From Flavobacteriaceae bacterium (lineage in GTDB: Bacteria; Bacteroidota; Bacteroidia; Flavobacteriales; Flavobacteriaceae), in NCBI GenBank assembly GCA_030148025.1, contig JASBUG010000023.1, positions 62,001 to 126,000 of the forward strand: a stretch of DNA of 64,000 nucleotides. Direction: 5' to 3'. The position numbers and the translations under genes were made by a program. The number at the start of each line of letters is the position of its first letter. Position 1 is the first letter of the stretch. This document shows, one piece after another, positions 1 through 7,837 of this stretch. A model generated the notes under the pieces. The model did no database searches, had not been told where the DNA came from, and saw only the letters and a list, made by a program, of their open reading frames with translations.

Positions 1-479
1 TCAGTATTATTTTCATTTTTGAAAGTAGTTATATAACAAGTTTTAGGGATTACTAAGTTGCTTTTAGATTTAAATGTTAAATCCAAAGAAGTGTCATAAA
101 AGTCCTTTTGGCGTATCACTTTTAGAGATTGTTCCCATTTCAACTGTGATTTTTTAACTAAAAAAGAGCTAAAAGGTTTATCAATAATGTCTGTTTGAAG
201 CATTGACAATATATTACATGTCTGTTGATTTGTCATTTGAATTATACCATTCTCGTCTATTATGAAACTCATTTGGACTGTTTGACGAATTATTTTGTTA
301 GTGTTTACGTATCCCTGATGTAGCATTGTTTCTTGGATCTCTTCAGCCAGCATGTTGAGAGTAATGACTAGCGCTTCTATATTGTCATTTTTTTTAGACC
401 GCTTAAGGCGATAGAAGAAATTACCAGAAGCCATTTCTAGTAACATATGGTTTATTCGACGCATCCTTTTTTTAGTCAT
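1..479 (-). CDS. PAS-like regulator or sensor, cut by the window edge
   Basis: An open frame of 159 codons begins with ATG at 479 and runs off the left edge without a stop. It opens with MTKKRMRRINHMLLEMASGN and continues into a segment (about residues 65-150) reading like a PAS fold: SFIIDENGIIQMTNQQ, then a hydrophobic stretch, then a charged KVIRQKDFYD segment. Bacteroidota PAS proteins of this shape often end in a DNA-binding domain, but that end is not visible. It lies 78 bp behind the STAS-like gene on the same strand, so the two may be co-transcribed. They diverge from the synthase-GNAT gene at 1146. A sensor-regulator role is inference. Confidence 0.6.
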   Translation of the reverse strand, partial: MTKKRMRRINHMLLEMASGNFFYRLKRSKKNDNIEALVITLNMLAEEIQETMLHQGYVNTNKIIRQTVQMSFIIDENGIIQMTNQQTCNILSMLQTDIIDKPFSSFLVKKSQLKWEQSLKVIRQKDFYDTSLDLTFKSKSNLVIPKTCYITTFKNENNT

Positions 480-557
480 AACTAATTATTTAATTAACAG
501 AACATTGCTTTAATCGGAGGTAGGGTAAAGAAAATAGTGAGATTTTGGGTTCCAGGT

Positions 558-944
558 TTATGCTGTTGAACTTTTGTAAGTGTTTAAAAAGGTCAAGGCC
601 TCTTCAATATTTTCAAATGATCTCGTTGGTATTGGAGGTTTGCTTGTTTGTATATAGAATAAAGATAAAATTTCGGAAACTGGAGGTTCAACAAGAAATG
701 CTACAGCTTTAATTAATGTAGAGCCCTCCAAGGCTAGGTAAGCTCTTGCAGACTTGTTCACTTCTTTAACACCCCGAATATCACACAAAACAGGTAAAAA
801 TTGACTTTCATGGAGTGAAAGCCTGTCCTTTACAATTTGAGCGGCTGCATTTAGATCAATACAAACTCCTTTATGGTAAGTAATATATAGAATACCATTA
901 TCAATACTATACTCTGCATAGTCGTTTTTGAAGTAACTCAACAT
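558..944 (-). CDS. STAS/SpoIIAA-like small protein
   Basis: A 128-aa soluble protein with no signal peptide or membrane segment. Its pattern (short beta strands ILYITYHKG and PVLCDIRG, then helix and strand KAVAFLVEPP, then a C-terminal helix ENIEEALTFLNTY) resembles the STAS/SpoIIAA-like fold annotated as DUF7793 in Flavobacteriia. STAS proteins are usually regulatory partners rather than enzymes. It is transcribed divergently from the oxoamine synthase gene, across a 201-bp gap, and toward the PAS-like gene. A regulatory role in this cassette is inferred from context. Fold assignment is moderate, function unknown. Confidence 0.6.
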   Translation of the reverse strand: MLSYFKNDYAEYSIDNGILYITYHKGVCIDLNAAAQIVKDRLSLHESQFLPVLCDIRGVKEVNKSARAYLALEGSTLIKAVAFLVEPPVSEILSLFYIQTSKPPIPTRSFENIEEALTFLNTYKSSTA

Positions 945-1145
945 TATTGTTAGAAAACTGGTTTATCAATTTAAAATTACGAAAATATCAACATATAAAA
1001 GTTATAATACTCATTGACAGCTGTTATCATTTGGTTTTTATTGTCTGCTAGGGATAAAGAGTTGTCTTTAAAGGATTTAACTGTGGTGTTGTTTTTTATT
1101 TTCCTACAATTGGAGTTAAATTTTATGCTTTCAAAACCGTAAGAG

Positions 1146-3542
1146 ATGGCAAAAATTAAACACAACAATTTTTTGGACACCGTAAATGATGTCTTTACCG
1201 ATGCGAAACAAGAAGGAGTTTTGCATTTATATGCTGAAGGAAGTGAATTCACAGGAAGAATGATTGGAGTTAAAAATAGAAATCTATTTCACTTTGGAAC
1301 AACTGGCTATTTGGGATTAGAACAAGACTATAGGTTAAAAGAAGCTGCTATAAATGCCATAAGAAAATATGGAACTCAGTTTCCCTTGTCAAAGTCTTAC
1401 ATCTCTAATCCACTTTATAAGGAATTAGAAGAAAAAATTGGACAGATGTACCAAAATCCAATCATAATAACAAAGAATAGCACTTTAGGACATTTGGGGG
1501 TTATTCCAAGTGCAGTTAAAGATCAGGACGCCATTATTTTAGACCATCAGGTTCATTGGAGTGTACAGAGTGCAGCAAAAGTATTAAAAAATAGAAGTGT
1601 TCCTATAGATATGATCAGGCACAATGATTTGAATATGTTGGAAGATAAAATTAAATCACTTTCTAATAAAAGGCAAAGAATATGGTATATGGCTGATGGC
1701 ATCTATTCTATGTATGGAGATTATGCGCCTTTGAAGGAGTTAAAAACATTAAGTGCAAAATATCCGCAACTACATTTGTACATTGATGATGTCCATGGAA
1801 TGAGTTGGATAGGTGAGAACGGCACAGGATATGCGCTCAGTGAATTAAAGCAGCTTTCAGAAAATGTATTGCTGTTTGGAACATTGAGCAAAACCTTTGG
1901 AGCAAGTGGAGCCGTTTTGGTTTGCTCTAATAAAAAAAGGTATAACGAGATAAAAACATTTGGAGGCCCTTTGACGTTTTCGGCACAACTTGAACCGGCT
2001 TCTGTTGCCGCGGCTACAGCATCTGCAAAAATTCACTTGTCATCTGAAATATATACGCTACAAAATGATTTGAAAGAAAGAATACGATTCTTTAATACTC
2101 AGCTTGAGCAAACAGACTTACCATTGATTGACAAAAATGATTCACCTGTTTTTTACATCGGTACTGGAATGCCTAAAACAGGATATAACTTTGTGAACCG
2201 TTTAATGAAAGAGGGTTTCTATGTTAATTTAGGAATATTTCCTGCTGTGCCAGTTAAGAATACAGGGGTTCGAATAACCATATCTAGACATAATCAAGAG
2301 GCTGAAATAAAAGATTTAGTAGCGGCAATGGCCTATCATTTTCCAAAAGCTTTAGAAGAAACCCAGACAAATATAAAACGTGTTTATCAGGCTTTTAAGT
2401 TAGAACCTAAGATTAAAACGAAAGAAACGTTTAAAGATACACTTGTAGTGCAACTTGAAGACTCCATTAATAAAATCGATAAAACCCTTTGGAATGAGCT
2501 TCTTGGAAATCAAGGGGTTTATGATTGGGAAGGGCTTAAGTTTCTTGAACAAACTTTTAAAGAGAATGATTTAAAGGAACACAATTGGAAATTTAGGTAT
2601 TTGATCATTTATGATCAGGACAAGTGCCCTATTTTTGCAACTTTTTTAACCTTGGGATTATGGAAAGATGACATGTTAGCTAGTGTAAATGCATCGAAAA
2701 GGATTGAATATGAACGAAGGTCAAAGCCTTATTATTTAACTTCCTATGTGTTAAGTTTGGGTTCTCTTTTCACTGAAGGGAATCACCATTACATAGACGA
2801 AAAACACCCAATGAAACAGTTAGCGTTAAATAAGCTGATGCAAGTATTAGAAGGATTAGAGCAAAAATTTAAAGCTAAAATGGTTGTCCTTAGGGATTTT
2901 CCTGAAAGGGGTAAGTTAAAGGTTTACTTTCAAGGTCAAGGATTCGTAAAGGTTCAAATGCCGAATTCATGTAAAATTGACTTAGTGGATAATGAAACAA
3001 TTGAAATGTATATCGATAAACTTTCTTCAAGGAACAAACGACATTATAGAAAGGAGATATTATTTAATGAACCTCTGCTGAAAATTGAAGTTCTAGATAA
3101 ATGTGATAAAGACCAATTAAATCAAATTCAAGAATTATATAATAATGTTCATCAAAATAATTTGGGCCTGAATACTTTTTCATTCCCAGAGAAACTATTT
3201 ACGAATATGTCAAAACACCCAAATTGGGAATTTATAACAATTTGTCCGCGAGATAAAACTAAAAAGCTAATAGGGGTGATGCTGTGCTATAAAAATGGAA
3301 ATCAAACATATGTGCCTTCTTTTGTAGGGATGGATTATCAATATCTTAGAGAATTTCATACATATAGACAGTTACTCTATCAAACAATAAAGAGAGCGAT
3401 AAACCTAAAGTATAAACACATTGAATTGGGAATGACTGCTTCTTTTGAGAAGAGAAAGTTGGGGGCCACAGTAGAGGAAAAATATGCATATATACAAACT
3501 TCTGACAATTATACTATGGAACTTATGGGGATATTAGAATAA
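1146..3542 (+). CDS. Alpha-oxoamine synthase fused to a GNAT acyltransferase domain
   Basis: A 798-aa two-domain protein. Residues 1-415 are a fold-type I PLP enzyme of the alpha-oxoamine synthase family (BioF, KBL, SPT, CqsA). Visible signs are H137 (the PLP-stacking histidine), the D214-D215-V-H217-G motif, and GTLSKTFGASGA with the Schiff-base lysine K249. This family condenses an amino acid with an acyl-CoA, releasing CO2. Residues ~430-798 look like an Acetyltransf_6/GNAT domain (RNKRHYRKE, ELGMTASFEKRKLGA). BioF itself is about 390 aa and lacks this half. There is no other biotin gene nearby, and the neighbours are PAS, STAS and RteC regulators, so biotin synthesis is unlikely. Production of an amino-ketone or lipid-like signal is plausible but inferred. 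Confidence 0.8.
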   Translation: MAKIKHNNFLDTVNDVFTDAKQEGVLHLYAEGSEFTGRMIGVKNRNLFHFGTTGYLGLEQDYRLKEAAINAIRKYGTQFPLSKSYISNPLYKELEEKIGQMYQNPIIITKNSTLGHLGVIPSAVKDQDAIILDHQVHWSVQSAAKVLKNRSVPIDMIRHNDLNMLEDKIKSLSNKRQRIWYMADGIYSMYGDYAPLKELKTLSAKYPQLHLYIDDVHGMSWIGENGTGYALSELKQLSENVLLFGTLSKTFGASGAVLVCSNKKRYNEIKTFGGPLTFSAQLEPASVAAATASAKIHLSSEIYTLQNDLKERIRFFNTQLEQTDLPLIDKNDSPVFYIGTGMPKTGYNFVNRLMKEGFYVNLGIFPAVPVKNTGVRITISRHNQEAEIKDLVAAMAYHFPKALEETQTNIKRVYQAFKLEPKIKTKETFKDTLVVQLEDSINKIDKTLWNELLGNQGVYDWEGLKFLEQTFKENDLKEHNWKFRYLIIYDQDKCPIFATFLTLGLWKDDMLASVNASKRIEYERRSKPYYLTSYVLSLGSLFTEGNHHYIDEKHPMKQLALNKLMQVLEGLEQKFKAKMVVLRDFPERGKLKVYFQGQGFVKVQMPNSCKIDLVDNETIEMYIDKLSSRNKRHYRKEILFNEPLLKIEVLDKCDKDQLNQIQELYNNVHQNNLGLNTFSFPEKLFTNMSKHPNWEFITICPRDKTKKLIGVMLCYKNGNQTYVPSFVGMDYQYLREFHTYRQLLYQTIKRAINLKYKHIELGMTASFEKRKLGATVEEKYAYIQTSDNYTMELMGILE

Positions 3543-3575
3543 AACTCCAATTGTTAATTTGAGGTCTGTATTGAT

Positions 3576-4415
3576 GTGAAATACCAAGAGTTAATAGTTG
3601 AATTTGAGGCAAAGTTGGAAGCCCTGGAGTCCTGTAATGGTGATGTTTTGTATAAAGCAGAAACAGGAATTACACATACTGAGAAATGTATGAAGCATCT
3701 AAGGAGAAGTGTCGTTGATAAAGGGTTTCAGTCTGTTCAGGACGAGATATGGTTTTTTAAACATATTAAACCTCAAATATTTAGTAAGCTAATATATTAT
3801 GTGAAATTATATAATATTGAAAGTAAACGTCCCAGAAGTAGTTCTAAATTTCAAATAAAATATCTAAATAATCAGATCAATAAACTTCAGGTATACTTTA
3901 ATGATAATTTGGAGTTTTATCACTACTACAGAAGAGGAGCAACTACATTAGATGAACAATATTTTGTAAGGGGGAAATCGGACTTGAGGTCTCCTACGGA
4001 ATCATTTCATTTTTTTATAGATGAAGAATTTTCAACCTGTCAGGATTGTACAGTGGCTACTATTATGGCTTTCGATATGCTCATTGTTTATTTACAACAA
4101 GAAATTGAGAAATTGGAAAGCAGTACTGAGAACATTAAAATAAATCCAATGAAGCAATCATCAAAGCTTTTCTGGACGGGAAGCAAAACAGAATTAATCG
4201 AATTAATATATGCCTTGCATAGCAGTGGTGTAATCAATAGTGGGACGGCAGAAATCAAGGAGATGGCTTCCCTTTTTGAACAAATATTTAATATCGATTT
4301 AGGAAATTACTATCATACTTTCATAGAGATCAGAGCAAGGAAATGTAGTAAAACAAAGTTTTTGGATAGACTAATTGAGGTGTTAAATAAACGCTTTGCT
4401 GAGTTGGATGAATGA
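3576..4415 (+). CDS. rteC: RteC-family regulator of conjugative-element excision
   Basis: A 279-aa protein matching the RteC family (FVRGKSDLRSPTESFHFFIDEEFSTCQDCTVATIMAFDML in the middle, and KLFWTGSKTELIELIYALHSSG plus GTAEIKEMASLFEQIF toward the C terminus, the winged-helix part). In CTnDOT, RteC binds upstream of the xis genes and switches on excision. Here it lies directly upstream of an excisionase-like HTH gene, which fits. The start is taken as GTG at 3576, 33 bp after the synthase stop, so it is probably co-transcribed with the synthase-GNAT gene. That linkage ties the synthase to element control. Confidence 0.85.
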   Translation: MKYQELIVEFEAKLEALESCNGDVLYKAETGITHTEKCMKHLRRSVVDKGFQSVQDEIWFFKHIKPQIFSKLIYYVKLYNIESKRPRSSSKFQIKYLNNQINKLQVYFNDNLEFYHYYRRGATTLDEQYFVRGKSDLRSPTESFHFFIDEEFSTCQDCTVATIMAFDMLIVYLQQEIEKLESSTENIKINPMKQSSKLFWTGSKTELIELIYALHSSGVINSGTAEIKEMASLFEQIFNIDLGNYYHTFIEIRARKCSKTKFLDRLIEVLNKRFAELDE

Positions 4416-4418
4416 TCC

Positions 4419-4572
4419 ATAGTCGCCCCCAAGATGTGAAAACTTCTTAAGTAACCAGAATCATTAATTATCATATACTTTGACCTTTTTAATTTCTTTT
4501 GAATATTCTATTTACCAATGATGCACTTCAATAAAAATGAGTGCTTATATATCCCAACTTGGGGGCTACTAT
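4419..4572. repeat. Long-span 15-bp inverted repeat in the regulatory gap upstream of the xis-like gene
   Basis: ATAGTCGCCCCCAAG (4419-4433) pairs with CTTGGGGGCTACTAT (4558-4572) with 14 of 15 matches, enclosing 124 bp. The arms are unusually GC-rich for this AT-rich gap. A small internal hairpin GCACT/AGTGC lies inside, and a second (AATGC/GCATT, 4645-4660) lies between the repeat and the HTH gene. Since RteC-type regulators act just here in relatives, the repeat may be an operator, a leader RNA structure or an origin-type element. No specific role can be proven from sequence. Confidence 0.7.
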
Positions 4573-4683
4573 TGATTAAATTGTAATAATCCTGTACAAA
4601 TTTGTAGTGAGAAAATCAAACTTGGGTAAAGCTGGTGTCAAAAAAATGCTTTCCGGCATTACCCCTTATTAAATCTGTTACAA

Positions 4684-4962
4684 ATGGGAGCAACAATTAT
4701 CACTACGGAAGATCTTCGGGAGTTCAAATTGGAATTACTCGATGAATTAAAACAATTAATTAACCAGCAATTAGGACAACCTGCTAAAAAATGGTTAAAG
4801 TCTCCAGAAGTGAGAGAGCTACTTGGGGTCTCTCCAGGAACATTACAGAATCTTAGAGTTAATGGTACACTTCCTTATACAAAGGTAGGAGGTATTTTAT
4901 ATTACGATTATCACGAGATTATGAATGTGCTGGAAGCCAATAGAATTCATAATAAATTCTGA
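4684..4962 (+). CDS. Excisionase-like helix-turn-helix protein
   Basis: A 92-aa protein with an N-terminal helix (LREFKLELLDELKQLINQQL) followed by a MerR-type/HTH_17 DNA-binding region: KWLKSPEVRELLGVSPGTLQ, then NGTLPYTKVGG and YDYHEIMNVLE. Proteins of this build in Bacteroidota mobile elements act as Xis-like or regulatory DNA-bending factors. It follows the RteC gene and the inverted repeat at 4419-4572, and its 3' end overlaps the next reading frame, so it heads a short operon with the replication-type pair. Family recognition is good. The precise role (excision, transfer or replication control) is inferred. Confidence 0.75.
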   Translation: MGATIITTEDLREFKLELLDELKQLINQQLGQPAKKWLKSPEVRELLGVSPGTLQNLRVNGTLPYTKVGGILYYDYHEIMNVLEANRIHNKF

Positions 4963-5494
4963 GCAATTGGAGCAAATAAATTATATTAAGCACCTTAATG
5001 GAGTATTTATGCAATTTTCAAAGGATGGGAGATTGAACCCTACTCACATTAGTCTGTATTTGGCTCTATTTCAATTATGGAATAATTATCACTTTCCTGA
5101 AGAGTTTTACATCAACAGGCAAGAAGTTATGAGGTTTTCAAAAATTGGATCTAAGTCCACCTACCACAAGTGTATAAAGGAATTAAGTCATTGGAACTAT
5201 TTGTTGTATATACCTTCTCACAACCCCTTTCGTGGGAGTCAAATTAAGATGTTTCAATTTGGGACAAGTCCGGAACAAGTACTGTGCTTGGACCATACCA
5301 ATTTTGAAACAAGTAATGAACAAGTAATAGTATCTAAAATCAAACAAGAACAAACTATACAAAACAATAATAAAAGGCAAAATCAGAAAAAAATAGATTT
5401 AAAGGATATTGATGGAAAAAAACAAAATGAGGTTGGCCTATATGAAGATAACCTAAAGACTAGTTTGGATAAAAATTACAATGATCCATTATGA
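4925..5494 (+). CDS. Winged-helix replication-type protein of the ICE
   Basis: A 189-aa reading frame with a conserved core (RLNPTHISLYLALFQLWN, FYINRQEVMRFSKIGSKSTY, KCIKELSHWNYLLY) that looks like a winged-helix DNA-binding domain, followed by a low-complexity, Q/N/K-rich tail from about residue 125. Such proteins sit beside DnaC-like ATPases in Bacteroidota ICEs. Start choice is uncertain: ATG 4925 overlaps the HTH gene by 38 bp, while ATG 5009 begins just before the conserved core. The stop overlaps the start of the ATPase by 4 bp (ATGA), indicating translational coupling. A role as an initiator or helicase-loader partner is inferred. Confidence 0.7.
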   Translation: MCWKPIEFIINSEQLEQINYIKHLNGVFMQFSKDGRLNPTHISLYLALFQLWNNYHFPEEFYINRQEVMRFSKIGSKSTYHKCIKELSHWNYLLYIPSHNPFRGSQIKMFQFGTSPEQVLCLDHTNFETSNEQVIVSKIKQEQTIQNNNKRQNQKKIDLKDIDGKKQNEVGLYEDNLKTSLDKNYNDPL

Positions 5495-6165
5495 CCAAAA
5501 TTCAACCACATATAATAGTTGAAGGTAGTGTTCAATATGAGCTCGGAGAATTACGAGGAAATGTGATCAACTATGATTTTGAAAAGCTACTTATTTACCT
5601 TAATGCAAAGGGTAAATTGTTGTTTGGGAAAACATTTAAAATCTATGTAGAAGATCATGATATTATTTTTAAGTTGTGTAACTATTTTATAAAAGAAGAA
5701 AAAAATTGTGAACGCTTGAATATTGATGTAAATAAGGGGATTTTATTATCTGGTCCTGTGGGTTGTGGTAAAACAAGTTTAATGAGGTTAATGAGATATA
5801 TTGTACCACTTCAAAAACCGTATAAAATTATTCCGGCCAGAAATATAGTGTTTGGATTTAATCATATTGGATATAAGATCATTGAAAGTTATGGTAATGG
5901 TCAGTTTTTTTGTTTTGATGATTTAGGAGTAGAGCCTGTTGGCAGGCATTATGGAAAGGATTGTAATGTCATGGGAGAAGTTATACTATCGCGTTATGAT
6001 TTGTTCTCTTTTCCAGATCCCGCTCGAAGAATTAAAACACACGCTACAACGAATCTTAATGCGCAAGAACTTGAAGAACGTTATGGAAATCGCGTTCGAT
6101 CTAGAATGAGAGCGATGTTTAATTTAATTGGGTTTGAAAAGAGAAGTAAGGACAAGAGAGTGTAA
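5491..6165 (+). CDS. DnaC-like AAA+ ATPase
   Basis: A 224-aa ATPase with a clear Walker A GPVGCGKTS (residues 88-96, K94) and Walker B FCFDDLG (D143-D144), followed by a sensor-1-like THATTNLN and an arginine-rich C terminus (RYGNRVRSRMRAMFNLI). The build matches DnaC/DnaI helicase-loader proteins rather than IstB, as no transposase adjoins it. It is translationally coupled to the winged-helix protein. The pair suggests that the element loads a host replicative helicase, consistent with the transient plasmid-like replication known for several ICEs. That use is inference. Confidence 0.8.
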   Translation: MTKIQPHIIVEGSVQYELGELRGNVINYDFEKLLIYLNAKGKLLFGKTFKIYVEDHDIIFKLCNYFIKEEKNCERLNIDVNKGILLSGPVGCGKTSLMRLMRYIVPLQKPYKIIPARNIVFGFNHIGYKIIESYGNGQFFCFDDLGVEPVGRHYGKDCNVMGEVILSRYDLFSFPDPARRIKTHATTNLNAQELEERYGNRVRSRMRAMFNLIGFEKRSKDKRV

Positions 6166-6307
6166 TAAATCAATGTGTAATTTTACACTTGAGAGTCAAA
6201 AACGAAATGTATTATATTTCAATAAATGAAATAAAATCTTCCATGTTATGAATAATTGGTGTGGTTGAATCGTCGTAGTCCGTCTAGACAAGTAAATGGG
6301 TGAATCA

Positions 6308-6412
6308 CTATTTTTCTTTTTTGGTTCTTTTGATTGCAAGGAGTACTTCTTTGATAAACACCTTAATGATTTCTATCAAACTTTTAATGATTTCAATGTA
6401 TGGTTGTTTCAT
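6308..6412 (-). CDS. 34-aa lysine-rich amphipathic peptide downstream of the amidase
   Basis: A complete small frame starts at ATG 6412, only 4 nt after the TGA of the amidase gene, and stops at TAG 6308. The peptide begins MKQPYIEIIKSLIEIIKVFI and ends in KRTKKEK. It has strong i/i+3/i+4 spacing of isoleucine, leucine and valine, giving a clearly amphipathic helix with a basic tail. The close coupling to a wall hydrolase suggests a membrane-acting accessory (holin-like or channel-like), but no family is recognised. The tight spacing and non-random composition argue that it is translated. Function is open. Confidence 0.5.
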   Translation of the reverse strand: MKQPYIEIIKSLIEIIKVFIKEVLLAIKRTKKEK

Positions 6413-6416
6413 AACG

Positions 6417-7052
6417 TCATAAGTAATTATAGATCCCAATTAAAACAGCAAGTGATAAAGCTTTGATATTCATCGGCTTTAAAAAGTAATGAGCCTCATG
6501 GACATTTGTTACAAATCCTAACTCAAGGAGCGTGGAAGGACAATGCGCTATTGTATAGCGTAGTACATAAAAGTTGGAATACTTTATACCTCGTGCTTCA
6601 AAATTTAGATTTTTAGCAACCTCGTTTAAGATTGATAGCCCTAAGTTAGTTGAAGGCTCAGTATTAGGATTATTAGAATTATGTATATATACTTCCATGC
6701 CTCTTGAAGTAGTTGAAGACGCATTGCAATGTAAGGACACGAACAAATCCGCTTTCAGACTTCTTGCTAAGTTTACTCTATTGTTTAAAGATATTAATGT
6801 GTCATTATATCGAGTTAAATAAATACTAAACCTATCATTCAGGAGAGTTTTATTAAGACGCAAAACTTCTTTTGCTACTTTCAAGACAATATCTTTTTCT
6901 TGAATGTTTCCTATGCCAATAGCACCTAAATCAATTCCTCCGTGTCCCGGGTCGATCACTATGATCTTTTTCTGACCAAAAACAAAACATAATTTAAATG
7001 CTAAAATCCAAAAATTGACGTTTTTAAGCTTTTTTTTCAGGTTCACTTTCAT
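6417..7052 (-). CDS. Secreted N-acetylmuramoyl-L-alanine amidase (Amidase_3)
   Basis: A 211-aa protein with a basic N terminus and hydrophobic signal-like segment (residues ~12-26, FWILAFKLCFVFG), then an Amidase_3 zinc-hydrolase fold. Ligand motifs are IDPGHGGIDLGAIG (His), KDIVLKVAKE preceded by E, and FVSLHCNA (His), with the catalytic glutamate in TLLELGFVTN. It cleaves the bond between muramic acid and the stem peptide. It lies between the replication pair and the tra operon, transcribed against both, and probably opens peptidoglycan locally for assembly of the mating channel. It shares a transcript with the 34-aa frame behind it. Confidence 0.88.
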   Translation of the reverse strand: MKVNLKKKLKNVNFWILAFKLCFVFGQKKIIVIDPGHGGIDLGAIGIGNIQEKDIVLKVAKEVLRLNKTLLNDRFSIYLTRYNDTLISLNNRVNLARSLKADLFVSLHCNASSTTSRGMEVYIHNSNNPNTEPSTNLGLSILNEVAKNLNFEARGIKYSNFYVLRYTIAHCPSTLLELGFVTNVHEAHYFLKPMNIKALSLAVLIGIYNYL

Positions 7053-7229
7053 GGTCTGACAATTTTTTTATGGCAAAATCAATAAAATTTAGCATTGTTT
7101 AAATTCAATTAAGTCCATATAGTGTTAAAATTTATTTTTCATTTAAAATATTGAAAATCAGCTAATTATATTTAAATATAGTGTATTTTTCACATATCAA
7201 AAATGATTAAAAATAAAAGCCATTTTAAG

Positions 7230-7517
7230 ATGAAAAAATCAATTAATTTATTAGCTCTTTTATTCTTTTTCTCAATCTCCACTTTTGCTCAAATTGGAGG
7301 TATAGAAGATTCTGTCAATGAGGTGTCCGATACTATTCGGGCTATTTTTCCTATTATTTTGGGAGTTATTTTTCTTATCGGTTTCCTTTTTAATGCAGGA
7401 CACTTTTTTGGTGAAAACGCTGATTTAAAGAAAGGAATTACGCGTGTATTAGTATTCGTTCTTATAGCTGGTGCGGTAGTGGGGATTTTTACTTATCTCA
7501 TTGGCATCGTGGTTTAA
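7230..7517 (+). CDS. traE: Conjugative transposon protein TraE (DUF4134, pilin-like)
   Basis: A ~95-aa protein with a signal peptide (MKKSINLLALLFFFSISTFAQ) and two hydrophobic segments (IFPIILGVIFLIGFLFNAGHFF and VLVFVLIAGAVVGIFTYLIG) separated by a short polar loop GENADLKKG. This is the layout of DUF4134/TraE and of VirB2-type pilins. An upstream in-frame ATG at 7203 adds nine residues, but the start at 7230 gives the canonical signal peptide and is preferred. It is the first gene of the plus-strand tra operon, followed within ~35 bp by traF. Confidence 0.85.
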   Translation: MKKSINLLALLFFFSISTFAQIGGIEDSVNEVSDTIRAIFPIILGVIFLIGFLFNAGHFFGENADLKKGITRVLVFVLIAGAVVGIFTYLIGIVV

Positions 7518-7552
7518 TTTTTTAGAAACTCCAAAAATAAACTGTGATGATT

Positions 7553-7837
7553 ATGAAACGGTATGAGGTCTATAAAAATATTAGAAAACAAGCCATGATC
7601 ATTGGGTTACCAATTTCATTGTTTGCACTAATGATGACCTTTGTTATCAGCTCATTATTATTCGTCATTTTTTCTTTCAGTCTTTTAGTTATTATTGGTG
7701 CATTTGTGTGTAATGTGACTCTTTATTTTGCTTTAATAAAAGTTGCTGCCAATCCAATGGTATTAAATCTTAAAAGAGTGTTTCCTGATTTAATTAGTAA
7801 CAAAAAAGCAAGTCAGCTAAACTATGAAGAAGATTAA
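7553..7837 (+). CDS. traF: Conjugative transposon protein TraF (DUF4133, VirB3-like)
   Basis: A ~94-aa inner-membrane protein: short cytoplasmic N terminus (MKRYEVYKNIRKQA), two closely spaced membrane helices (residues ~18-65), and a C-terminal tail with NPMVLNLKRVFPDL. Size, topology and position between traE and the VirB4-type ATPase match TraF/VirB3. The frame opens with GTG at 7544 and has ATGs at 7547 and 7553, with 7553 giving the most typical N terminus. Its end overlaps traG by 14 bp, so the two are translationally coupled, as is common for the VirB3/VirB4 partners. Confidence 0.83.
   Translation: MKRYEVYKNIRKQAMIIGLPISLFALMMTFVISSLLFVIFSFSLLVIIGAFVCNVTLYFALIKVAANPMVLNLKRVFPDLISNKKASQLNYEED

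Noticed and set aside
977-1252. 91-aa minus-strand frame overlapping the start of the synthase-GNAT gene
   Set aside because: Composition is not protein-like, and it overlaps the well-supported start of the 798-aa gene. Treated as a shadow.
1146-3542. Biotin synthesis BioF
   Set aside because: Length 798 aa with a GNAT half, no bio genes nearby and ICE regulators as neighbours. Kept as oxoamine synthase of unknown product.
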